Shown here one piece after another: positions 34,673 through 44,188 of a stretch of 64,000 bases of DNA. How positions within the stretch are numbered: the first letter of the stretch is position 1; each line of letters begins with the position of its first letter. Below the pieces are notes generated by a model that was given only the letters and a program-made list of their open reading frames with translations, was not told the origin of the DNA and did no database searches. The position numbers and the translations under genes were made by a program. Source of the DNA: Bog-473 sp963730785 (GTDB lineage Bacteria; Actinomycetota; Acidimicrobiia; Acidimicrobiales; RAAP-2); contig CAVSTF010000010.1 in NCBI GenBank assembly GCA_963730785.1, positions 558,001-622,000 of the forward strand, given 5' to 3'.

Positions 34673-35320
34673 CTACCCGGAGGGTGTGTCAGCCCCGCCT
34701 GCGTGTTCCAGGGCCAGACGGTCCCGCTCACTCACCAACCAGTTCCACAGCGTCGCCACCTCGGCCGTCAGCGTGGCCCGGTCACCGGAATTGTCGATGA
34801 CATAGTCGGCCTCCTTGACTCGTTCCTCCCGGGTGATCTGCGATCGAATGCGTGCTTCGGCGTCGGCGCGATCCATCCCCCGTTGGCTGAGCAGGCGTTC
34901 CAACGCAATGTCGGTCGGGCAGTCGACCACCACCACCTTGTGCAGCTTGACCGTTTCCCGATGCAAGGCGGTCAACAGGGGTATGGCCAACACCACAATG
35001 TGATCAGTCTCCGCCTGGGCATCACGAGCATTGATCATGGCGATGCCGATGGCCGGGTGGGTGATGGCGTTGAGCTCCAGACGAGTGCCTTCGTCGGCGA
35101 AGGCCACCGCCGCCAGGGCGGCCCGGTCAATCAGTCCATCAGCATCCACAATGCCACTACCGAATCGATCGATAAGGGGTTGATAGGCCGGGCCGCCGGG
35201 TGCCACCACGTCCCGGGCCACCTGATCGGCATCAATGAGGACGGCGCCACGTTCAACCAGCAGGTCGGCCACGGCAGATTTTCCCGAGCCGATGCCCCCC
35301 GTGAGTCCGACGGCCAACAT
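34673..35320 (-). CDS. coaE: Dephospho-CoA kinase
   Basis: CoaE phosphorylates the 3'-hydroxyl of dephospho-CoA, the last step of coenzyme A synthesis. The 215-residue product begins with the P-loop L-T-G-G-I-G-S-G-K-S (6-15), has the D-A-D substrate motif near 31, H-P-A-I near 88, and V-V-D-C-P-T-D-I-A-L-E-R-L with R-I-R-S-Q near 160. There is no C-terminal GrpB-like extension such as M. tuberculosis CoaE has. The ATG overlaps the methyltransferase stop by one base (TAATG). coaE next to uvrB is typical of Actinobacteria. Confidence 0.95.
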   Translation of the reverse strand: MLAVGLTGGIGSGKSAVADLLVERGAVLIDADQVARDVVAPGGPAYQPLIDRFGSGIVDADGLIDRAALAAVAFADEGTRLELNAITHPAIGIAMINARDAQAETDHIVVLAIPLLTALHRETVKLHKVVVVDCPTDIALERLLSQRGMDRADAEARIRSQITREERVKEADYVIDNSGDRATLTAEVATLWNWLVSERDRLALEHAGGADTPSG

Positions 35321-36117
35321 TACCCGCGGGGCTTCCGGGCCACGGCGAACAAGACCAAGGTGGTGTCATCCAACTCATCGGTCACGAACCAATCGTCAGC
35401 GGTGATACCGGTCACCCCACCAGCGTCCCCGCGAGCGACCAACTTGTAGGCCAGTGGCAGCAGCCGCGTGTACGCCCAGACGTACCAGCGATGGGGAATC
35501 CGGTGGCGTAGATCGAAGGCATCGAAGCGCAACAACTTGCCAGCCCTCAAACGACGAGCGGCAAAATCGGCTTTGACATGAGGCGATGCGTCGACACCGC
35601 CCAACCACACGTCCTCGAAGTGACGACCCAACATCTCTCTCAACTCAGCTCGGTCGAAGAGATGGAGATGAAAGGGGTTCTCGAAGTCGGCCGGTTCGTT
35701 GGGCGTCAATATGCAGACCACGCCGTCGGGTTTGATCACGCGAGCCAGTTCGGCCACATGAGGCTCGGGGTCGGTGAAGTGCTCGATGAGGTGGGAGGAA
35801 CATGCCCCGTCGAACGTGTCATCTCCGAATCCGAGCCGAAGGGCGTCCATTTGGGCCACCCGGAGACCCTGGGGTCCGTAGGTGCCGATGGCGGTCTCGG
35901 TGGCCTCGGAGCTGTAGTCGGCCCCGACGACCTGGCGGTCGGGACTGAGGAAACGGGCAGATTCGAACCCCTGCCCACAGCCCACATCGAGGATTCGACC
36001 GTTGCCGATGTGTTCCAGCACGGCTCGGTAGCCCGCTTCGTGGAGGGCGAGCAGTGAATCCGGCGTCACGCCTTGCTGTGGTCGTTCCCCCGTCAGTCTG
36101 GTTGCGCTGCCGGCCAC
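35320..36117 (-). CDS. Class I SAM-dependent methyltransferase
   Basis: The 265-residue product has the methyltransferase-11 pattern: motif I I-L-D-V-G-C-G-Q-G-F near 42-51, V-V-G-A-D-Y near 63, M-D-A-L-R-L-G-F near 89, F-D-G-A-C-S-S-H-L-I-E-H (motif IV) near 101-112, and L-A-R-V-I-K-P-D-G-V near 123. The substrate is unknown. It is the first gene of the minus-strand run leading to coaE-uvrB, divergent from the AftD-like gene with a 73-nt gap. It sits at the border of the envelope-glycan island and could methylate a sugar or lipid intermediate there; this is inference from position. Confidence 0.88.
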   Translation of the reverse strand: MAGSATRLTGERPQQGVTPDSLLALHEAGYRAVLEHIGNGRILDVGCGQGFESARFLSPDRQVVGADYSSEATETAIGTYGPQGLRVAQMDALRLGFGDDTFDGACSSHLIEHFTDPEPHVAELARVIKPDGVVCILTPNEPADFENPFHLHLFDRAELREMLGRHFEDVWLGGVDASPHVKADFAARRLRAGKLLRFDAFDLRHRIPHRWYVWAYTRLLPLAYKLVARGDAGGVTGITADDWFVTDELDDTTLVLFAVARKPRG

Positions 36118-36190
36118 GCCGCTCCTTCCATGACGCGCCCTGGTAGCGCGGCATGCTTACACTACCGGGCGTCCAATTCGTCGCCCTTCC

Positions 36191-39100
36191 ATGACTACCC
36201 TCTCGACAGCCACCGTCCCTCGGCGGCAGCGGTCCGTGCGGAAATCGGCCCGGGCCAGCGAGACCTCCTGGTTTCTGGGTGGCGGCGTGCTCCTGGCGCT
36301 GCTGGCCTATGTGCCTCTCCTGCTGGTGCAGCAGGGCGTGGTGTCGGATGACACGAAGACGTATCTCTATCTGGATCCCGGCAAGTTCCTCAGCCAAGTG
36401 GCCTTCATGTGGAACCCCACCGTGGGCTTGGGTTCGGTCAATCACCAGTACATCGGCTACCTCCTGCCGATGGGCCCCTTCTTCGCCTTTTTCCATCTCA
36501 TCGGCGTACCGGTCTGGGTAGCCCAGCGCCTCTGGCTGGGTTCCATCCTCTTCGCTGCCGGGTACGGCATCCTCTATCTGTCGCGCACCTTGCGCCTCAG
36601 TGGCCCCGGCCCCGTCGTGGCCGCTCTGGCCTACATGCTCTCGCCCTACTTCTTGCAGTACGCGGGTCGTATATCGGTCATCCTGCTGCCGTGGGCCGGA
36701 CTGCCGTTCATGGTCGCCTTCACGATGCTGGCCCTCAAGCGGGGCGACTGGCGCATGCCCGCCTTGTTCGCCATCGTGGTGGCATTGGTCAGCGGCATCA
36801 ACGCGACCGCCATCATTTATGTCGGGGTGGCCCCCATCCTGTGGTTGATCTACGCCGTGGTGGTCGAACGCGAGGCCACCTGGAAACAAGCGATCTTCAC
36901 CGCTCTGCGAATAGGCATCCTGACCCTCGGCGCCTGTCTGTGGTGGATCGTCGGTCTGGCCGTCGAAGCGGGCTACGGCGTCAACGTCCTCAAGTACACC
37001 GAGACGGTCCCGTCGACTTCGGCCACCTCGAACGCTTCCGAGGTACTGCGCGGTCTCGGGTACTGGTATTTCTACGGCTCAGACCATCTCGGATCATGGA
37101 CCCAGTCGGCGCTGCGATTCACCCAGGACATCGGGCTGTTAATCACGTCCTACGCCGTCCCCATCCTGTCGGTGTTGGCGGCCGCGCTGTTGAAATGGAA
37201 GGAGCGGTCGTACTTCATCCTGTTGGTCTTTGTCGGGTTGGTCCTCTCGGTTGGGCCGTTTCCCTATTCGCATCCGACCGCCGTCGGTGGCGTGCTCAAG
37301 GCCTTCATGACCGATACCACGGCCGGATTGGCCCTTCGATCGACTGACCGTGCCATTCCCGTATTGCTGCTCGGCCTCGTCATGTTGCTGGGCAGCGGGA
37401 TCACCGCCTTGTGGAACCGGTTCTCTCTGGTCGGCGTACTCACCGCCGTGCTCGTGGGCGGACTCGTCATCGCCAACAATCCCTCGCTCTTCAACGGCGA
37501 CACCATCGCCAAAAACTTCACCCAGCCGGCCAATCTGCCCAGCTATCAGGTCCAGGCCATCAAGCACCTCAATGCCACTCACAAGAACTCCCGGGTGCTG
37601 GCCATCCCGGGCAATGACTTCGCCACCTATCGCTGGGGCGACACCATCGACACGCCGCAGCCGGCGCTGCTTGATCGCAATTTTGTGACCCGGGAGCAGC
37701 AGATCATGGGGTCTATCCCAACGGCCGACACCCTGTACGCCCTTGACGATCCGATTCAGGAGAACACGGTCAACTTCAATGCCCTGGCACCCATGGCTCG
37801 CCTGCTGAGTGCGGGCGACGTCATGGTCGAATACGACCAGCGCTACGAGCAGTACGGGATCGTCCAACCTCAGCTGCTGGCGCTCCAGCTGCTTGAGACC
37901 CCGCTCGGCCTGGTGGACCCGATGGCTTTTGGCTCCCCCCGACCGAATGACTCCACCGTGTCCACCTTGAATGAGGAGGACCTCTCCGCCCCCGGCAACC
38001 TGCCATGGCCGAGTCCTCTCGTCACCTACACGGTGCAAAAGCCAAGGCCGGTGTTGCGGGCTGAGTCCAACTCCGGTGCCCTGCTGGTGTCGGGCGACGC
38101 CACCGGGTTGAACGACATTGCCGGACTCGGGTTGTTGAACACCAAGAGTGCGATCTACTACTCCGGCACGTTGTCCGGTCAATCGACTCGGATCAGACAG
38201 TTGGCCAAGCAAGGCGCACAGCTGGTGGTCACCGATACCAACCGCAAGCAGGCCTTCCGGTGGGACACCTTGAGTGCCAATGCCGGCGCCACCGAGTCGC
38301 CGACCGAGAACCCGGCCAAGGCCGATGCCAGCGACAGTCCAATCGACTTGTTCCCTCAGGCGCCCATTTCTTCCCGCACCGTGGCTTCCTATGCCGGCGC
38401 TGTTTCGGTCACCTCCAGCAGTTATGGCAACTCCGTGTCGTATACGCCGGAAGACCGTGCCTACAGCGCCATCGACAACAACTTTGATACCTCGTGGATC
38501 ACTGGGACCTTCGTGCCGAATCCCGCGGGTGAATGGTGGCAGGTCAAGTACGCCAACCCGGTGAGCACCAACCACATCAACGTGGTCCAGCCCCAAACCG
38601 GGGACCGCTCGCGCTGGGTATCGAAGGTCAAAGTGACCTTCGATGGCACGCACTCCATCACCTACAACCTGACCAAGAAGTCGCACGTCGAAACCGGGCA
38701 GGTCCTCACCTTCCCGACGACGTCATTCCATACCCTTCGACTCACCATCGAGTCGACGACGAACAACACGGCCCCGCCGTTAACGGCATCCGCGGTCGGT
38801 TTCTCCGAGATTGAGGTGCCCGGTCAACTGGTGCACGAAGTCATCAAGATGCCCACCGATCTCCTCTCGACGGTGGGATCAGCCTCAGCTTCCGATCGGC
38901 TCACGCTCGTCATGTCCCGCCAGCGGACGTCGCCGTACCCACCCCGGACCGACCCGGAGACCACCATCTCGCGTCAGTTCACCCTGCCGACGGCCCGCAC
39001 CTTCTCTCTCACCGGGACGGCCAGCATGTCCGCGCTCTTGCCGGACGATGAAATCGACAAGCTGGTGGGCCGGGCCTCCAACGTAAGCGCCTACTCCTCC

Positions 39101-40699
39101 GGTCGACTCCCTGGGGACCTTCGAGCGACGGCATCGACCACTCTCGATGGGGATTCCACTACGGCCTGGCAGCCAGGTCTCGGCATCGCCGCCGACATCG
39201 GGGCATCCCTGACCTACAACCTGCCCTCAGTCACCACCCTGTCGCAGTTCAACATGCAGGTCATCGCCGATGGCCGACATTCCGTGCCGACGGCCATGAC
39301 GATTACCTCGGATGGCGTCACGCGCCATGTCACGTTGCCCACCATCGCCGACAGCACCGTGCCCAATGCGGTGGCCACGGTCCCTGTCCAGTTTCCAGCG
39401 CTGACTGGCCGCCAGTTCGTGGTGAAGTTCACGGCCGTTCGAACAGAGAAAGCGGCAAATTACTACTCAGCCGGTCCGCTGGCCCTCCCCATCGGCATCG
39501 CCGAGGTCGGCATCCCCGGGGTTCAGGTGTCTCCCGTTCCAGCGGACTTGCCCGGCACCTGCCAGAGCAATCTATTGACCATTGACGGGCAGCCGATCTC
39601 GGTGGCCATTGAGGGCTCATCGTCCCAAGCGTTGGAAAACGGTGAGGTGCAAGTGGTCCCGTGCGGTGCTGATGCCAGCGGAATCACCTTGTCTGCCGGT
39701 ACCCACATTCTGGAGTCGTCGCTGGGGCATACCACGACAACCGGATGGAACATTGACCAACTGGCGCTCGATTCGGCGCCCGGCGGTGGAGCCGCTCCCG
39801 CGCCGACCGCCACCAGCGAAGGGACTCCTTCGTTACCGGCCAACCAAGCCGGACCATCGCCCCACCTCGCCGTGAACTCGGTCCACGTCGATACCGAGAC
39901 AGCCCATGTGACCGGGGCGACGTCGCCGTTCGAACTTGTCCTCGGGCAAAGCGTCAACGCCGGATGGCAGGCGGTCGCCACTCCCGGACCCGGAGCGGCG
40001 GCGGGCGCCCATTCGGTCAACCTCGGCGGATCACAGTTGGTGGACAGCTTCGCCAACGGGTGGGCCATCACCGCTCCAGAACTCAAGACGCTCGGCGGGA
40101 GTGCATTCGAGATTCACCTGACCTGGACCCCGCAATCCAAGGTGTGGCTCGCCCTCGGCGCGTCCGGCATCACGCTGGCGATTTGCCTACTGATGGTCTT
40201 CTTGCCCGAGCGACTGCGGCGTCCGCTCCGTCGTCGCCTACCCAAGGTGTTGCGGAGCACGCCAGCCGAGCGCGCACCCGTTCATGAGGGTCCGAAGCTA
40301 GATCTGTACCTTTCGGACTACTCCCCCACCACCAGTCTGCGTCGTTCGATCGGTTTTGGACTGATCACGGGTCTGGTGGCGGCCTCGGTCACCACGGTCG
40401 CCACTGGAGCCATAGTGGCCCTTCTCATAGTGGCCGGGTTGCAGATTCGACAGATTCGATGGATCACCATGGCGGGCGGGTTCGGATTCATTACGGCCGG
40501 TGGCCTGAGTGTCGTGCTCGGACAGGCAGCCCACCACTACCTGCCCGGTTCCAACTGGGCCGGCTCATTTGTCTCCTCCGGCAATCTCATTTTGGCCGGC
40601 ACCGTCTTGCTGGTGGCCGATGCCGTGATGGTTATCGCCGGTGAACGGACTCCTCGGCCAACGCCTCCAACGATCGACGAGCGGTCGCTCCCCACGTAA
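36191..40699 (+). CDS. AftD-like alpha-(1->3)-arabinofuranosyltransferase (DUF3367 family)
   Basis: AftD is a giant GT-C membrane enzyme that adds arabinofuranose branches from decaprenyl-phospho-arabinose to arabinogalactan and lipoarabinomannan. The 1502-residue product has the GT-C N-terminal half with about a dozen membrane helices (to about residue 430) and an acidic motif V-S-D-D-T-K-T-Y at 51-58 in the first extracytoplasmic loop. A large extracytoplasmic region includes an F5/8 discoidin-like carbohydrate-binding module (A-Y-S-A-I-D-N-N-F-D-T-S-W near 757). C-terminal helices lie at about 1321-1342 and 1385-1490. The last 68 bases overlap the convergent GT4 gene. Mycobacterial AftD is about 1400 residues. 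The family is firm; the sugar and acceptor in this organism are not known. Confidence 0.88.
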   Translation: MTTLSTATVPRRQRSVRKSARASETSWFLGGGVLLALLAYVPLLLVQQGVVSDDTKTYLYLDPGKFLSQVAFMWNPTVGLGSVNHQYIGYLLPMGPFFAFFHLIGVPVWVAQRLWLGSILFAAGYGILYLSRTLRLSGPGPVVAALAYMLSPYFLQYAGRISVILLPWAGLPFMVAFTMLALKRGDWRMPALFAIVVALVSGINATAIIYVGVAPILWLIYAVVVEREATWKQAIFTALRIGILTLGACLWWIVGLAVEAGYGVNVLKYTETVPSTSATSNASEVLRGLGYWYFYGSDHLGSWTQSALRFTQDIGLLITSYAVPILSVLAAALLKWKERSYFILLVFVGLVLSVGPFPYSHPTAVGGVLKAFMTDTTAGLALRSTDRAIPVLLLGLVMLLGSGITALWNRFSLVGVLTAVLVGGLVIANNPSLFNGDTIAKNFTQPANLPSYQVQAIKHLNATHKNSRVLAIPGNDFATYRWGDTIDTPQPALLDRNFVTREQQIMGSIPTADTLYALDDPIQENTVNFNALAPMARLLSAGDVMVEYDQRYEQYGIVQPQLLALQLLETPLGLVDPMAFGSPRPNDSTVSTLNEEDLSAPGNLPWPSPLVTYTVQKPRPVLRAESNSGALLVSGDATGLNDIAGLGLLNTKSAIYYSGTLSGQSTRIRQLAKQGAQLVVTDTNRKQAFRWDTLSANAGATESPTENPAKADASDSPIDLFPQAPISSRTVASYAGAVSVTSSSYGNSVSYTPEDRAYSAIDNNFDTSWITGTFVPNPAGEWWQVKYANPVSTNHINVVQPQTGDRSRWVSKVKVTFDGTHSITYNLTKKSHVETGQVLTFPTTSFHTLRLTIESTTNNTAPPLTASAVGFSEIEVPGQLVHEVIKMPTDLLSTVGSASASDRLTLVMSRQRTSPYPPRTDPETTISRQFTLPTARTFSLTGTASMSALLPDDEIDKLVGRASNVSAYSSGRLPGDLRATASTTLDGDSTTAWQPGLGIAADIGASLTYNLPSVTTLSQFNMQVIADGRHSVPTAMTITSDGVTRHVTLPTIADSTVPNAVATVPVQFPALTGRQFVVKFTAVRTEKAANYYSAGPLALPIGIAEVGIPGVQVSPVPADLPGTCQSNLLTIDGQPISVAIEGSSSQALENGEVQVVPCGADASGITLSAGTHILESSLGHTTTTGWNIDQLALDSAPGGGAAPAPTATSEGTPSLPANQAGPSPHLAVNSVHVDTETAHVTGATSPFELVLGQSVNAGWQAVATPGPGAAAGAHSVNLGGSQLVDSFANGWAITAPELKTLGGSAFEIHLTWTPQSKVWLALGASGITLAICLLMVFLPERLRRPLRRRLPKVLRSTPAERAPVHEGPKLDLYLSDYSPTTSLRRSIGFGLITGLVAASVTTVATGAIVALLIVAGLQIRQIRWITMAGGFGFITAGGLSVVLGQAAHHYLPGSNWAGSFVSSGNLILAGTVLLVADAVMVIAGERTPRPTPPTIDERSLPT

Positions 40700-41843
40700 A
40701 CCAACGAGCTCGCGACAACGCCCCCTTGGCGAGGCGATTGCGAAGTACGTCATCGGTCAGCACGTGATGCAACGCACCGGCCAGTTCGCCCGGATGTGAG
40801 ACCAGCAGTCCCGACTCACCATCAATCACGGCATCGGAGTGACCGGCGATGTCGGTCGCCACGGCCGGGGTTCCGCAGGCAGCCGCCTCGGTGAGCGTCA
40901 TCCCCCAGCCCTCGCGCTGCGAACTGGACGCAACCACCCAGGCCCGTCGGTACCAGTCGACCAGCTCGTCGTCTTCCACCCGACCTGGGAGTTCCAACCA
41001 AGTTTCGGCGTGCAGCTCGGCCCGTAATGCTTCCAACTCCGGCCTGGCGTACCCCTCGCCGATGATGACAGCTCTCAAATCTGGCGTCTGCTCTTTGACG
41101 GCGGCCAGGGACTTGATGAGGAGATCGAAACGCTTGACGGGCACCAGTCGCCCGACGGCCACCACCAATGGCGTAGCCGAACGTTCTCCGCCGGGTGAAT
41201 ACCGGGCATCAACACCCGGAGGGGCCACGGTTATCCGATCACCGGACAGACCCATCATGGACTGGATCTCATCCCTTGATGACTCCGAGAGGGTGACGAT
41301 TCGGCTGCCTCGGTAGAACAACGGCGCCAGGTGTCGCTCCATGGCGTTGCCGATTCGGGCCAAACCCGGAGGGAGCACCATGCCCCACATGTCGGCGTGC
41401 ACATGGTGCAGGAACACCATCCGAGGCCCGCGATACCAGAGGGGCGAGAAGAACGGCATGCCGTTCCAGATTTCCACCAAGGCATCGCCGGGCCGATAGC
41501 CCATGCGAAGGCCTTCCCAGGCGGCGGCCGGAAACACGCCGTACCGTCCCGATTGCCGCCGCACTCGATAGCCGTCACGGGTGATCGCACCAGCGGCACC
41601 CTTGACCGCCGAGGTGCGGAAGGTGACATCGATGCCAGCTTCGGCCCACAGCGTGGCTACTCGATGGGCGTGCAGTTCAGAGCCACCCGCTTCAGGATCC
41701 TCCAGATCCCGCCAGGCCACAAAGTGGACCCGGCGGAGGTTGGCTTCCTCGGCGATGGAGGCCAGGACGTCACGATCAGAGAGCCGCTCAGCCGCCTTAT
41801 TTGGGCGCGCCGCGGCTGGCGCTGGTTGTGATTCCTCTCCCAT
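40632..41843 (-). CDS. Glycosyltransferase family 4
   Basis: The 403-residue GT-B enzyme has an N-terminal acceptor domain (W-R-D-L-E-D-P-E-A-G-G-S-E-L-H-A-H), a conserved H-H-V-H segment, and the C-terminal donor domain with V-G-R-L-V-P-V-K-R-F-D near 230 and the E-x7-E motif E-G-W-G-M-T-L-T-E near 310 followed by A-A-A-C-G-T-P-A-V-A. It is retaining by family and acts at the cytoplasmic membrane face. As last gene of the minus-strand glycan operon, 9 nt after the flippase, it probably builds part of the glycan on a lipid carrier. Its 3' end overlaps the AftD-like gene. Confidence 0.9.
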   Translation of the reverse strand: MGEESQPAPAAARPNKAAERLSDRDVLASIAEEANLRRVHFVAWRDLEDPEAGGSELHAHRVATLWAEAGIDVTFRTSAVKGAAGAITRDGYRVRRQSGRYGVFPAAAWEGLRMGYRPGDALVEIWNGMPFFSPLWYRGPRMVFLHHVHADMWGMVLPPGLARIGNAMERHLAPLFYRGSRIVTLSESSRDEIQSMMGLSGDRITVAPPGVDARYSPGGERSATPLVVAVGRLVPVKRFDLLIKSLAAVKEQTPDLRAVIIGEGYARPELEALRAELHAETWLELPGRVEDDELVDWYRRAWVVASSSQREGWGMTLTEAAACGTPAVATDIAGHSDAVIDGESGLLVSHPGELAGALHHVLTDDVLRNRLAKGALSRARWFTWGATARRSLEALAEESVHRR

Positions 41844-41852
41844 TGACTCAGG

Positions 41853-43322
41853 TTAGTCCTGCGGGTGCCGGCGAACCCGGACCCGATGGACCACGGTGAA
41901 GCCAAAGAGGACCACAACGAGCACCCCAGATTGCACGGCCAGGTCGGCCAGCGCAGTGGCCCGAGGAGCGCCATGCACGGCGGCTACGGCAATGGTCAGG
42001 GCTCCACTGCCGAGCACGAGCACTGCCGCCACCCAACGCCGCCCGATGGCCAGCAGGTACATGGTGAGGATGACGGTGACACTCAAGACGATCATGGAGG
42101 CCACCAACGGAGCCAGCGCCGGTGCCGCCGTCACGTAGGCGTGGTGGAAGACCACCTGCAAAAGGAGGCGAGGTGTGGTCAGGGCCACGACCATCAATAT
42201 GGCCGCCGGAACCGCCAACAACACCAGCACCACCGCCAACTGCCGGAGGGCATGGCCACCTTGGCGCCATCGGATCGCCGCCTCGGGCAAGAGATACCCA
42301 CCGAGCACAATGGCGCCGAAGACGATGGCTTTGCTGGTGACCGAAACTGCGGCATAGGCGCCGCTGTGCGAGGAATTGTCCCGTCCAACGATCAAGACAT
42401 CGATGTTCTGGAGTACGGCGACCATCGACAGCGACACCGAGGCAACGAGGAGATCCACCACGACCCGGGGCCGACCGCTTCGACCAGCCGCCAACCTACG
42501 GTCGAGTTGCAGAGAGGCCACCCACCCCGTCGTCAGCGAGGTCAATGTGCGCTGTAGCGATACCGGCTCATCCGACCAGACGCGAACGGCAGCCCAGCGG
42601 GCATGGGCTGCCGTCACCGCTTCGGCGATCAGGATGCCGATCGCCGCCCCCGAGGACCCGAACCCGGCACCGACGAGCACCAGCACCGCCACCGTGCGCA
42701 CACCGCCCTCCACGAGGAGGTTGGCGGCCAGCGGGCGATAGGCCCGGCGTGCTTGGAGCATGCCCCGATCCAAGGACAGCAAGACGAAGAAGGCCGCGGC
42801 CGTGAGGATGGCGGCAATGCCAACGCCGCTCTGTTGGTTGAGCAGCAGGGCTACGCCGTGACGACTGGCGAACACGATGATGCCCCAGGCCAACACGATG
42901 ACCGATCCCCGACGGTGCATACGCCCCGCCCAGCGTCGCACCAGCAGCGATCCACCCTCTTCCTGCCAGGTGGTGATGCGACGGACCACGGCCACAATCA
43001 CCGCTGAGCCCGGCATGGACAAAATAAGGAACAGTCCCGTCAGCTGATTCAGTACGCCGTAGCCGTGAGGGGTCAACAAGCGCGCCAAGGCGATGGTGAC
43101 AATCACGTTGGCGCCGTTCGCCACCACTCCGGCCGCGGCCAACGGACCCGCTTGCAAAAGGCCCGAGCGAATCGACTGGAGCCCGGTGTGGCCCTCGTGA
43201 TCGAGCAGGAGTTCCCCACCCAGCGCCGGCCCGCCGGCGCTCGGGGCCAGCGACATGGCGGCGGGGACTCCCTCTACCAGCACCTCAGCCGCTGGGAGTT
43301 CCGTGCCCTCTTCGGTGCTCAT
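41853..43322 (-). CDS. Polysaccharide flippase-like membrane protein (MATE/Wzx superfamily)
   Basis: The 489-residue product has about 12-14 hydrophobic helices beginning near residue 55, after a polar N-terminus. The repeated pattern (V-A-N-G-A-N-V-I-V-T-I-A-L-A-R-L-L-T-P-H-G-Y-G in the first helix pair) is that of oligosaccharide flippases, which turn lipid-linked glycans to the outer face. A basic C-terminus follows. The ATG overlaps the SGNH gene stop as ATGA. Together with GT4 and the GT-C genes it completes a synthesis-export set. Confidence 0.82.
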   Translation of the reverse strand: MSTEEGTELPAAEVLVEGVPAAMSLAPSAGGPALGGELLLDHEGHTGLQSIRSGLLQAGPLAAAGVVANGANVIVTIALARLLTPHGYGVLNQLTGLFLILSMPGSAVIVAVVRRITTWQEEGGSLLVRRWAGRMHRRGSVIVLAWGIIVFASRHGVALLLNQQSGVGIAAILTAAAFFVLLSLDRGMLQARRAYRPLAANLLVEGGVRTVAVLVLVGAGFGSSGAAIGILIAEAVTAAHARWAAVRVWSDEPVSLQRTLTSLTTGWVASLQLDRRLAAGRSGRPRVVVDLLVASVSLSMVAVLQNIDVLIVGRDNSSHSGAYAAVSVTSKAIVFGAIVLGGYLLPEAAIRWRQGGHALRQLAVVLVLLAVPAAILMVVALTTPRLLLQVVFHHAYVTAAPALAPLVASMIVLSVTVILTMYLLAIGRRWVAAVLVLGSGALTIAVAAVHGAPRATALADLAVQSGVLVVVLFGFTVVHRVRVRRHPQD

Positions 43323-44188
43323 TGTTTCTTCCGGGAGTGATGGAGCTCCGACAGGGCCACCCTGTCAATGATGGGAAGGATCTTGGGCTCCAGGAAGTGC
43401 CCTCCAGCGGTGCTGATGTGGACCCCGTCGGGCCAACGGGTCACCACACCATCAACCGTGTCCTGGTACAAACCAGTTGGATCCAACATTGCGTTCAAGG
43501 GTATGACAGTCACCTGCGTGGGATCGGCGGCCGCCACCTGGGCCTCCACACGATTGAAATCGTCGGTCAGTTCGGGGGTGTTCTCCAAGAAGGGCGTGCC
43601 GTCCGGATTTCTCTGGGAAGAATTCAGGTAGGGCATGTTCAACAGCACGACCTTGGCGCCAAAGGTGGTGAAGATCTTGATGGCCGCATCCAAGTCGCTG
43701 GCCACGTGGGCATCCCACACCGGATCAGCGATATCGACCCAGTGACCTTCGAAGTAGTGGTACGAGGTTTCCCAACGACCGATGCCCAACACCACCACTT
43801 TCGGGTGTTCGTATGCGGTCAGAAAGGGCCACAAGGCACGCCAGAGGGCACAGCCTTGCGTCGCCGGGCCGAGCTTGCCTGACGTCACGATGGCCAAGTC
43901 AGCATCGAGGTCACAACCCAGCGTGGCGTGGTTGGAAATGGTGATGCCGTACTCCTTCGAGGTCGATGACAGGCCGACGCCGAGCGTGAGGGTGATCGAA
44001 TCACCCAGGAAGAGAACCTTGATTGGCTTCGGACCGAAGGCTCCAGCCTTGAGCAGCGCGGCGTGTTCGCTTTTCGACAGACCCGGAGCCGATCCTTGGA
44101 CGCCGCCAGCTGAGATCACTAGGGCGCCGAGACCGGCGATGACGATGGCGCAGGTAGTGGCAATGCGGACGCTCCGAGTCAACTTCAC
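43319..44188 (-). CDS. SGNH/GDSL-family hydrolase, membrane-anchored
   Basis: The 289-residue protein starts with an uncleaved or cleavable N-terminal hydrophobic segment (K-L-T-R-S-V-R-I, then A-T-T-C-A-I-V-I-A-G-L-G-A-L-V), so the hydrolase domain lies outside. Block I is L-F-L-G-D-S-I-T-L-T-L-G with the nucleophile Ser, and the C-terminal D-G-V-H-I-S supplies Asp/His. Such proteins in glycan operons often act as acyl- or acetyl-esterases or transferases on sugars. The frame is open to 44254, but GTG at 44188 overlaps the upstream stop as GTGA and directly precedes the signal segment, so I chose it. Confidence 0.85.
   Translation of the reverse strand: MKLTRSVRIATTCAIVIAGLGALVISAGGVQGSAPGLSKSEHAALLKAGAFGPKPIKVLFLGDSITLTLGVGLSSTSKEYGITISNHATLGCDLDADLAIVTSGKLGPATQGCALWRALWPFLTAYEHPKVVVLGIGRWETSYHYFEGHWVDIADPVWDAHVASDLDAAIKIFTTFGAKVVLLNMPYLNSSQRNPDGTPFLENTPELTDDFNRVEAQVAAADPTQVTVIPLNAMLDPTGLYQDTVDGVVTRWPDGVHISTAGGHFLEPKILPIIDRVALSELHHSRKKQ

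Noticed and set aside
37139..38686. A 515-codon open frame on the minus strand inside the AftD-like gene
   Set aside because: It lies fully antisense to a gene with clear family sequence, has no recognisable domain and is rich in His, Gly and Arg as expected of high-GC antisense frames.
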